Positions 58,372 through 64,000 of a DNA stretch of 64,000 nucleotides are shown one piece after another. Source of the stretch: Streptomyces natalensis ATCC 27448 (GTDB lineage Bacteria > Actinomycetota > Actinomycetes > Streptomycetales > Streptomycetaceae); NCBI RefSeq assembly GCF_000935125.1, contig NZ_JRKI01000061.1, positions 372,001 through 436,000 of the forward strand, in the 5' to 3' direction. Positions within the stretch are counted from its first letter, which is position 1. Each line of letters opens with the position of its first letter. The notes below the pieces were generated by a model. That model did no database searches. It saw only the letters and a list, made by a program, of their open reading frames with translations, and was not told the origin of the DNA. The position numbers and the translations under genes were made by a program.

Positions 58372-59171
58372 CCGACAAGATCACGACGAGCAAGGCCGCG
58401 GGCACCAGCGGCGGCCCCATGGTCAGGGCCGAGGGCGTGCACAAGTCCTTCGGCGCGGCGCACATCCTCAAGGGCATCGACCTGGAGGTCGCGCCCCGGG
58501 AGGTCTTCTGTCTGATCGGCCCGTCCGGGTCGGGCAAGTCGACGTTCCTGCGGTGCATCAATCACCTGGAGCAGATCAACGCCGGCCGGCTGTCCGTCGA
58601 CGGCGAACTGGTCGGCTACCGCGAGCACAAGGGCAAGCTCTACGAGCTGCGCGACAAGGAGGTCGCCGCCCGCCGCCGCGACATCGGCATGGTCTTCCAG
58701 CGCTTCAACCTCTTCCCGCACATGACGGCGATCGAGAACGTCATGGAGGCCCCGGTCCAGGTCAAGGGCGAGTCCAAGGCGAACGCCCGGGAGCGCGCGG
58801 GCAGGCTGCTGGACCGGGTGGGCCTGGCCGACAAGGCCGGCAACTACCCCTCGCAGCTCTCCGGCGGCCAGCAGCAGCGGGGGGCCATCGCCCGCGCCCT
58901 GGCCATGGAGCCCAAGCTGATGCTCTTCGACGAGCCGACCTCGGCCCTCGACCCGGAGCTGGTCGGCGATGTCCTGGACGTGATGAAGGGCCTGGCCGCC
59001 GACGGGATGACGATGATCGTCGTCACCCATGAGATGGGCTTCGCCCGGGAGGTCGGCGATTCGCTGGTCTTCATGGACGACGGTGTGGTGGTGGAGTCCG
59101 GGCATCCGCGCGAGGTGCTCGGCAATCCGCAGCACGAGCGGACGAAGTCGTTCCTCTCGAAGGTGCTGTAG
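58368..59171 (+). CDS. Polar amino-acid ABC transporter ATPase
   Basis: 267 residues from ATG 58368. Walker A GPSGSGKSTFLRC near residue 49, Q-loop VFQRFNLFPHM, signature LSGGQQQRGAIARALA near 163, Walker B LMLFDEPTSALDPE near 183, switch His in VVTHEMGFA. The usual QQQR-V is QQQRG, a common variant. An alternative start is ATG 58420, since the first 17 residues are not part of the fold. Energy-supplying subunit of the preceding permease and lipoprotein. Confidence 0.95.
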   Translation: MTDKITTSKAAGTSGGPMVRAEGVHKSFGAAHILKGIDLEVAPREVFCLIGPSGSGKSTFLRCINHLEQINAGRLSVDGELVGYREHKGKLYELRDKEVAARRRDIGMVFQRFNLFPHMTAIENVMEAPVQVKGESKANARERAGRLLDRVGLADKAGNYPSQLSGGQQQRGAIARALAMEPKLMLFDEPTSALDPELVGDVLDVMKGLAADGMTMIVVTHEMGFAREVGDSLVFMDDGVVVESGHPREVLGNPQHERTKSFLSKVL

Positions 59172-59194
59172 CGCTGCGGCGGGGTCATGATGCT

Positions 59195-59228
59195 GCGGCG
59201 GCGTTCTCCGGCCGGAGAGCGCCGCCGC
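59195..59228 (+). terminator. Terminator of the importer operon
   Basis: GCGGCGGCG ... CGCCGCCGC arms (59195-59203 / 59220-59228) with TCTCCGG/CCGGAGA continuing the stem and only one mismatch pair, so the 34 bases form an almost complete hairpin without loop, 24 bases past the ATPase stop. Confidence 0.8.
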
Positions 59229-59249
59229 GGGCTTTCGTGGCCTTACTTT

Positions 59250-59280
59250 GGGCATGCCCTACCCTGGTAATACCCAGGTA
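59250..59280 (+). promoter_or_regulatory. Palindromes upstream of the CGNR gene
   Basis: GGGCATGCCC is a perfect 10-base palindrome and TACCCTGGTAATACCCAGGTA contains CCTGG/CCAGG arms plus a -10-like TAATAC at 59268-59273. These may form an operator and promoter for the CGNR regulator, possibly self-regulated. Confidence 0.35.
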
Positions 59281-59343
59281 GCCGCAACGCCTCTTACAAG
59301 GGGCCCGCACCCGCACCTTATTCCCATGCCGTAAGGACTACAC

Positions 59344-59970
59344 GTGGAACTGGCCTATTACTCGGATTTCGCCGTGCGACTGGTCAACACCGAGCAGCCC
59401 GAGCGCGGCGGCGACAGCCTGACCACGGTCGAGGCGGTCCGGGAGCTGTTCGGCCCGGCACAGCAGTCCGCCCGGCGGGCGACGGACAGCGACGTCACCC
59501 GGCTGCGGACGGTCCGAGCCCGGCTGCGCGCCGTCTTCGAGGCCGCCGACACCGGCGACGAGGTGCGGGCCGTGGACCTGCTCAACGCCCTGATGATGGA
59601 GTTCCCGGTCAGCCCGCAGATCTCCGGGCACGAATTCCGAGACCACGACGGCCGCCCCAACTGGCACATGCACATCGCCGACCACGCCGCCAACGCCACG
59701 GCGAGCTACACCGCCACCGCCTGCATGGGCCTGGCGTTCCATCTGACCGAACTCGGCGTCGACCGGCTGGGCATCTGCGAGGCCAAACCGTGCCGCAACG
59801 CCTACCTCGACACCTCCACCAACCGCTCCCGGCGCTACTGCTCCGACCGCTGCGCCACCCGCGCCAACGTCGCCGCCTACCGCGCCCGCAAACGCCGCGA
59901 AAGCGAACGCTCCGAGGGCAGCGGCCGCACCGCCGAGACCGCCCAGGACAGCGCGGCCGCCGGGGAGTGA
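59344..59970 (+). CDS. CGNR zinc-finger transcription regulator
   Basis: 208 residues from GTG 59344. The C-terminal zinc finger reads ICEAKPCRNAYLD and YCSDRCATRANVAAYRARK, with the four cysteines and the R-rich end of the CGNR family (here CATR). The N-terminal part is the ABATE domain (LAYYSDFAVRLVNT). The tail RKRRESERSEGSGRTAE is low complexity. It overlaps the 3' end of sodX on the other strand by 94 bases. In front lies a palindrome region with GGGCATGCCC at 59250-59259 and CCTGG/CCAGG at 59263-59278. Target unknown. Confidence 0.88.
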   Translation: MELAYYSDFAVRLVNTEQPERGGDSLTTVEAVRELFGPAQQSARRATDSDVTRLRTVRARLRAVFEAADTGDEVRAVDLLNALMMEFPVSPQISGHEFRDHDGRPNWHMHIADHAANATASYTATACMGLAFHLTELGVDRLGICEAKPCRNAYLDTSTNRSRRYCSDRCATRANVAAYRARKRRESERSEGSGRTAETAQDSAAAGE

Positions 59971-60344
59971 ATCCCGCGCGGCGGCCGCACCCGCAGCCAG
60001 GCGCGGGCGATGACCAGTTCGTCCGGGACCACCCCGAATTCCCGGCTGTCGTTCTCGACGTACGGATTGTCCCCGCGCACCCACCACCCGCCGTCCCGCC
60101 GCTCCACCGCACGCTTGACGATCAGCAGGTCCTGACGGAACGGATGCCGCAGCACCACCACCGCGCCGGGCCGCACCACCGCGCCGTACTGCACCACCAA
60201 CTGGTCGCCCGGCCGCAAGGTGGGCACCATCGACGGGTTGTAGACCTCGGCGAGCCCGAACGCCCGCAGCCACCCGCCGGACGCGCCCTGCGCCCGCGGA
60301 CCCCGCTCCCGCCCCGGCCCGCACTCCTGCACCCGCTCCGGCAT
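59877..60344 (-). CDS. sodX: Nickel-type superoxide dismutase maturation protease (S26 family)
   Basis: 155 residues from ATG 60344, preceded by GGAGG. S26-like fold with catalytic Ser in YNPSMVPTLRPGDQLVV near residue 38 and Lys in DLLIVKRAVERR near 75. It trims the propeptide of SodN so that the nickel-binding His1 is freed. There is no obvious membrane segment, unlike signal peptidases. Divergent from sodN. The C-terminal 31 residues lie in the overlap with the CGNR gene and differ from the protease core, so they may be an extension. Confidence 0.85.
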   Translation of the reverse strand: MPERVQECGPGRERGPRAQGASGGWLRAFGLAEVYNPSMVPTLRPGDQLVVQYGAVVRPGAVVVLRHPFRQDLLIVKRAVERRDGGWWVRGDNPYVENDSREFGVVPDELVIARAWLRVRPPRGIHSPAAALSWAVSAVRPLPSERSLSRRLRAR

Positions 60345-60378
60345 CCCGTACCTCCCGGCCTCGCCCCGGTCCGACCCT

Positions 60379-60399
60379 CCCCCGGACTCCGTCCGGGGG
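60379..60399. repeat. Palindromic repeat between sodX and sodN
   Basis: CCCCCGGAC / GTCCGGGGG with a three-base loop, a perfect 9-bp hairpin, followed by CACCCCCG and CGCTTCGCTC. It resembles the ACTCCGTCCGGGGG type of repeat common between streptomycete genes, and lies in the 207-base divergent region, so it may influence either transcript. Confidence 0.6.
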
Positions 60400-60551
60400 C
60401 ACCCCCGTCTCGCTTCGCTCACCGGTCCATCCTCCATCAGCCCCGGCGTGACACTGGACTTTTGCCCTAAGACCCCCGGGGCGCCCGAGAAAAGCCTTCC
60501 CGCACCGAGTAATCTCGCACCTGAGAAGACGATCACGAGGAAGGACTGAAC

Positions 60552-60947
60552 ATGCTTTCCCGCCTGTTCGCCCCCAAGGTCAAGGTCAGCGCCCACTGCG
60601 ACCTGCCCTGCGGCGTGTACGACCCGGCCCAGGCCCGCATCGAGGCCGAGTCGGTCAAGGCCGTCCAGGAGAAGTACCAGGCCAACGAGGACGCCGACTT
60701 CCGCACCCGCGCCGTCACGATCAAGGAGCAGCGCGCGGAGCTGGCCAAGCACCACGTCTCGGTGCTGTGGAGCGACTACTTCAAGCCCCCGCACTTCGAG
60801 AAGTACCCGCAGCTGCACCAGCTGGTCAACGACACCCTCAAGGCCCTGAGCGCCGCCAAGGGTTCCAACGACCCGAAGACCGGCGAGAAGGCCCTGGAGC
60901 TCATCTCCGAGATCGACCGGATCTTCTGGGAGACCAAGAAGGCTTGA
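60552..60947 (+). CDS. sodN: Nickel superoxide dismutase precursor
   Basis: 131 residues from ATG 60552. A 14-residue propeptide MLSRLFAPKVKVSA precedes the mature start HCDLPCGVYDP; His1, Cys2 and Cys6 form the nickel hook. It converts superoxide to oxygen and peroxide in the cytosol. The rest of the four-helix protein is standard (about 117 residues). AGGAAGGAC is a strong ribosome site, and a -10-like TAATCT with CGAG/CTCG flanks lies about 50 bases upstream. In streptomycetes it is made when nickel is available. Confidence 0.97.
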   Translation: MLSRLFAPKVKVSAHCDLPCGVYDPAQARIEAESVKAVQEKYQANEDADFRTRAVTIKEQRAELAKHHVSVLWSDYFKPPHFEKYPQLHQLVNDTLKALSAAKGSNDPKTGEKALELISEIDRIFWETKKA

Positions 60948-60954
60948 GCCTTGC

Positions 60955-61290
60955 CTAGGCCATCTGACCTGCGTTTTCTCGGGTCGTATCGCCTACCTGT
61001 CCGCACCTGGTCCGCAAGCCGCCGAGCACGGCGTCCATGACGGACCGGGTGCGGTCTTCTTCTCCCGGCCAGAGGTATGCGCAGGTCCGCAGGGTGATGA
61101 CCGCGGACGCGTGGCCGAGGACGAGCTGGACCTTGCGGGCGCAGTTCCATTCGTTCTTCCAGCGGCGGTAGTTGAGTCGTTCGTACTCCTCCATGGTGAA
61201 CAGCCACTCCTTTGAGGGCCGCGCGGCGAGATGCGCGAGGAGCGCGTCCGTGACGACCTCACCGACCGGGACCGTACGCCCGCGACTGGA
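60955..61290 (-). pseudogene. Remnant of a tyrosine-recombinase integrase
   Basis: The minus-strand frame contains the integrase end RGRTVPVGEVV, EWLFTMEEYERLNYRRWKNEW, VQLVLGHASAVITLRT and YLWPGEEDRTRSVMD. Between RWKNEW-NCAR and KVQLVLGH about 30 residues are missing, including the HDLRH box. In the normal motif LRTYAHLWPGEEDR the catalytic Tyr is now Cys (LRTCAYLWPG). Upstream, no intact N-terminal part exists. It is therefore a decayed integrase and marks an old integrated element next to sodN. Confidence 0.8.
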
Positions 61291-61407
61291 CCCAGATGTG
61301 GTGGCGCCCCCTCCGTACCACCGCGCCTGAGCGGCCTCCCCCGCCATTCCCCGGCTACCACCCACCGCCCGATCGGGCACGACCAGGCGATCACCAAGCG
61401 CGTGCCG

Positions 61408-62076
61408 CTAGGCGCATGGGGCGGTGGTCGGCTGGGGCGCCTCGGTGGAGCGTCGCTGCTCGGCGTCGACGATCCGGGACAGCCGCGGTACGCGGGACCG
61501 GAGCAACACCATGACCACAAGGATCAGAGCGCCCCCCGGCACCTTCTGCAGCCCGTCGGCCTGGCTCACCGGGAACGAGTAGACGATCACGACGTTCAGT
61601 ACGGCGTAGCCGAACATCGCCGCAGCGATCGCGGCGCTGAGCCGGCGGTGGGTGGACCGCATCTGCGGGGAGTTGTGCCAGCTGCGTTCGTACGCCGCGG
61701 CCCGCTCCGGGTCTCCCTTGGTGGCCATCGGCGTGGCTCCGGTGTAGGTGAGCGGGCGGCCGCACCGGCAGGAGAGCAGGAAGACGGCGGCGGCGACGGT
61801 GAGGTAGACGGTGGGGCGCAGCAGCGCCAGCCGGGCGTCGCCGGTGGCGGTCAACAAGGCGACTGTAGCTGCGAGTTCGGCGATGACGAGGAGGCCGAGC
61901 GCGTCCATACGCCGTCTGCGGATCATGCGGGGAACGGCGTACCCGGCGGTTGCCGCGCAGGCGGCGATCAGCGCGGGGGCATCGGCGACGCCGAACCAGT
62001 GCAGCAGGTAGTAGACGACGGTCGGAACAATCAGGTCGAACAGGGTGGGCAGCAGGGCCCGCAGTGTCCTGAGCAT
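61408..62076 (-). CDS. VC0807-family integral membrane protein
   Basis: 222 residues from ATG 62076, overlapping the monooxygenase stop by one base (TGATG). Segments LRALLPTLFDLIVPTVVYY, DAPALIAACAATAGYA and LGLLVIAELAATVALL, then a central LLSCRCGRPLTYTG part and two more hydrophobic stretches match the VC0807-like family of unknown function. It is the last gene of a MarR-monooxygenase-membrane protein operon, in which it may export or sequester the product of the enzyme; that is inferred. Confidence 0.8.
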   Translation of the reverse strand: MLRTLRALLPTLFDLIVPTVVYYLLHWFGVADAPALIAACAATAGYAVPRMIRRRRMDALGLLVIAELAATVALLTATGDARLALLRPTVYLTVAAAVFLLSCRCGRPLTYTGATPMATKGDPERAAAYERSWHNSPQMRSTHRRLSAAIAAAMFGYAVLNVVIVYSFPVSQADGLQKVPGGALILVVMVLLRSRVPRLSRIVDAEQRRSTEAPQPTTAPCA

Positions 62077-63278
62077 CAGTGGTTCTCCTTCTCGGCCCGG
62101 CGGATCGTCTCGGCGAACCGCTCGCCGTAGCGCAGCGACTCGGCTACGGCGGCGAAGCCGTACTGGCGCATTTCGGTCTCGTACGCGGCCACCGCCGGTA
62201 TCAGACGGGCGGGATGGCGTACGTCGGTGAGTTTGTCCGCGAGCACGGCCGCGTCGCGCAGCGCGGTGTTGGCGCCGGTGCCGCCGGCCGGCGACATCGG
62301 ATGGATCGCGTCGCCGAGCAGGGTGACCCGGCCGGCCGGCCAGGGGGGCGGTTGGTCGGCGACGCGTACGTTCTGGACGAAGCAGTCCTCGGGATCGGCC
62401 TCCCGCACCGCCTGGTGCACTGCGGGGTGCCACTCGGCGGTCGCGGCGACGGCGTACCGGTGCAGCTCGGCCGAGGACGCGGTGCGCCACGGCTCCTCGC
62501 TGCCGGACGATTCCTTGCTGAGCACCCACATCAGGTAGTCGGGTTCCGGGTCCAGCGACACCGTCGGCGTCACCGCGGCGGCGGCTTCCAGGTGCGGTCG
62601 TCGGGTGCGGTAGGCCCCCAGGATCCCGATGTGGCCGCTCGGGGCGACCGCCACCGCGACCCGGTCGAAGAGCGGCGCCGGCAGCTGGTCCCGCAGTGCC
62701 GGGCGCAGTGGAGTGCGTCCCCACAGGCAGCGGACGCCGGTGTCGCGGATCCGCATGTGGGGCAGGAGCCCGGCGCGCACGGCCGAGCCCACGCCGTCGG
62801 CTCCGACCAGCAGGTCGCCTTCGGCGGTCGAGCCGTCGGCGAGGCGGACCTGCACCCGGTCGGGAGTCTGCTCGAAGCCGACCACCCGCTGCCCGAGGCG
62901 CACCTCGTGTTCCAGACCGGCCAGCATGATCTGGCGCAGCGTCAGCCGGTTGACCCCGGTGTGGTCCCGAGGGGCGCCGGTGCCGTCGACGCCGACATCG
63001 GTGGCGTACAGCGGGTGCATGCGGTGGTCGAAGACGCCGACCCGGGCCCGCGCCTCGTCGTGGGAGGTGGCCAGGTACAGCCGGAACAGTTCGGGCGGCA
63101 AACAGGCAGCGAGGGCGTCGCCGCCCGCGCGGTTGATGTTGATCCGGTATCCCCGTTGGCCCGCCCGGACCGACGGTGTCCGCTCGAAGACCGTTACGGC
63201 CACGCCGGCTTGGTGCAGGGCCTGGGCGAGGGCGAGGCCACCCACGCCCGCACCGGCGATCAGTACCCGTAATGTCAC
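62076..63278 (-). CDS. FAD-dependent monooxygenase (PHBH/TetX-like class A)
   Basis: 400 residues from GTG 63278. FAD motif VLIAGAGVGGLALAQAL at the start, DG motif LLVGADGVGSAVRAGLL, and GDAIHPMSPAGGTGANTALRDA near residue 312. It resembles aromatic hydroxylases and TetX-like drug-modifying enzymes; the substrate is unknown. The third codon is TTA (rare Leu), so its translation should need bldA tRNA. It follows the MarR gene by 72 bases and is coupled to the membrane gene. No reductase partner is needed for class A enzymes. Confidence 0.9.
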   Translation of the reverse strand: MTLRVLIAGAGVGGLALAQALHQAGVAVTVFERTPSVRAGQRGYRININRAGGDALAACLPPELFRLYLATSHDEARARVGVFDHRMHPLYATDVGVDGTGAPRDHTGVNRLTLRQIMLAGLEHEVRLGQRVVGFEQTPDRVQVRLADGSTAEGDLLVGADGVGSAVRAGLLPHMRIRDTGVRCLWGRTPLRPALRDQLPAPLFDRVAVAVAPSGHIGILGAYRTRRPHLEAAAAVTPTVSLDPEPDYLMWVLSKESSGSEEPWRTASSAELHRYAVAATAEWHPAVHQAVREADPEDCFVQNVRVADQPPPWPAGRVTLLGDAIHPMSPAGGTGANTALRDAAVLADKLTDVRHPARLIPAVAAYETEMRQYGFAAVAESLRYGERFAETIRRAEKENH

Positions 63279-63350
63279 GCTGTCTCCCCCGTGGTGATGC
63301 GCTTTTGACGGTTTGCTCTTGGTCGTGTGTTCCGCTGTTCCGCCGAGTGG

Positions 63351-63812
63351 TCACCGGTCCAGGTGGGGATGGCCCACGTTTGCCCGGGATTCCTCGAACC
63401 TGGTCAGCAGCTCGGTCAGGGTTCGTACGTCCGCGGTGTCCCAGTCGGCGAGAAAGGCCGTGAAACGGTCGAGGCCCTGTTGGTTCAGCCGATCGAGCTC
63501 GCGCCGCCCGGAGTCGGTGAGCGTGACGATGCTGGAGCGGCGGTCCGCCGGGTCGGTCGTCAGTGTCACGTGGCCGGCCTGCTGAAGCGTCCGCAGTTGG
63601 TGGGTGACGGCCGATCGGTGCACGTCCAGGGCGGAGGCGATGTCCGACGGGTGCACCGCCTTGTCCGGGACCTCCCGCTCCGCCCAGCCGAGCACCTGGA
63701 GGACGGTCAGGGCGGCCGCCTCCGGAATCCTGCGCCGGGCGCGCTCCAGACCGGCGGCCACCGTGTTCACCGCGAACGCCAGCCGCGCCACGTCATCTCT
63801 GCTTGGTCGCAT
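63351..63812 (-). CDS. MarR-family transcriptional regulator
   Basis: 153 residues from ATG 63812; a longer frame to 63881 would run through the operator. Winged helix at about residues 48-110 (HPSDIASALDVHRSAVTHQLRTLQQAGHV, described in part, and TLTTDPADRRSSIVTL wing). First gene of the operon with the FAD monooxygenase and VC0807 protein. A perfect 9-bp inverted repeat 16 bases upstream is its likely own operator. MarR proteins often answer to phenolic compounds, which fits a hydroxylase operon. Confidence 0.92.
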   Translation of the reverse strand: MRPSRDDVARLAFAVNTVAAGLERARRRIPEAAALTVLQVLGWAEREVPDKAVHPSDIASALDVHRSAVTHQLRTLQQAGHVTLTTDPADRRSSIVTLTDSGRRELDRLNQQGLDRFTAFLADWDTADVRTLTELLTRFEESRANVGHPHLDR

Positions 63813-63828
63813 GCCACCACCGTAATCT

Positions 63829-63849
63829 AGTTGATTTACTAAATCAACT
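63829..63849 (-). promoter_or_regulatory. Operator of the MarR-monooxygenase operon
   Basis: AGTTGATTT and AAATCAACT form a perfect 9-bp inverted repeat around ACT, in an AT-rich island ending 16 bases before the regulator start. Size, position and AT content are as expected for a self-regulating MarR site overlapping the promoter. Confidence 0.75.
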
Positions 63850-64000
63850 TGTTTGGTGGCGGGGCGGCCTGCCCCCCGCATCGGCTACTGGGCGACCCAG
63901 CAGCCTTCTCCCGGCATGCGATCCTCAAGTGGCGACCGAACATCTCCCTCAAGCACCTCGCCCACCTTGCGAGGCAGCACCTCAAGTCCGCACGCAGTCC
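63850..64000. other. Window end, nothing assigned
   Basis: 151 bases with no supported gene. A C/G-rich CCCCCCGC patch is followed by less GC-rich sequence. A possible partial coding frame (plus strand, reading KWRPNISLKHLAHLARQHLK) might belong to a gene that continues outside the window, but I do not recognise it. Confidence 0.3.

Noticed and set aside
61231..62130. 299-codon plus frame antisense to the VC0807 gene and integrase remnant
   Set aside because: Gly/Arg-rich shadow; the minus-strand membrane protein has clear helices and coupling to the monooxygenase.

Overview
The window is a chromosomal stretch of a Streptomyces (very high G+C, GTG starts, 4-base stop/start overlaps). Signs of the genus are a four-gene conservon-type nitrate-sensor operon, fused E1/E2 2-oxoglutarate dehydrogenase (kgd), nickel superoxide dismutase with its protease, and the gene order around prfA, rho, hom and lysA. 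From memory of S. coelicolor this is core-chromosome synteny; I could not check that by search. Almost everything up to about 60.9 kb looks like vertically inherited core or conserved genus-level gene content.

Layout. 0-5.5 kb (minus strand): a partial polyprenyl-phosphate sugar-phosphate transferase, glyA with an odd inserted segment, a phosphatase-like protein whose catalytic cysteine is serine, tsaC, prmC and prfA. 5.6-9.5 kb: rpmE, a LytR-CpsA-Psr protein and rho. 9.9-16.8 kb (minus): thrB, thrC, hom, lysA, an ArgS-like protein without a catalytic core (NrtL type) and a stand-alone receiver protein, followed by tRNA-Arg(CCG). 17.4-28.6 kb: a P450, a 950-base gene-free stretch, an FtsW/RodA-PBP pair, a small HD protein, a lone ABC ATPase, two divergent di-iron ferritin-like proteins with a TetR regulator, a small hypothetical protein and a secreted coiled-coil protein.

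28.7-35.9 kb: a conservon operon (histidine kinase, roadblock, DUF742, GTPase) ending in a styrene-monooxygenase-like flavoprotein, with a divergent PP2C-like gene. 35.9-45.5 kb: MarR regulator, secreted GH25 lysozyme, lon with a HAIR-type HspR operator, a Cys-rich pentapeptide-repeat protein, a DUF1877-like gene tail-overlapping a rhomboid-like gene, a spermidine-synthase-fold protein, and an OmpR-type two-component pair. 45.7-60.9 kb: kgd, a tiny acidic protein, DUF4097-PadR under a palindromic operator, an HTH protein whose end runs into a large inverted-repeat element, a quinone-oxidoreductase-like protein, NAD-malic enzyme, a polar amino-acid ABC importer, a CGNR zinc-finger regulator, and sodX/sodN.

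61-64 kb differs: a decayed tyrosine integrase (catalytic Tyr and the HxLR box lost) is followed by a MarR - FAD monooxygenase - membrane protein operon whose monooxygenase carries a rare TTA codon as codon 3. This looks like an accessory island edge.

No CRISPR array, intact transposase or large biosynthetic cluster is visible. The items most worth follow-up are the Cys-to-Ser phosphatase homologue, NrtL beside tRNA-Arg, the conservon-linked flavoprotein, the paired di-iron proteins, and the 480-base inverted-repeat element.
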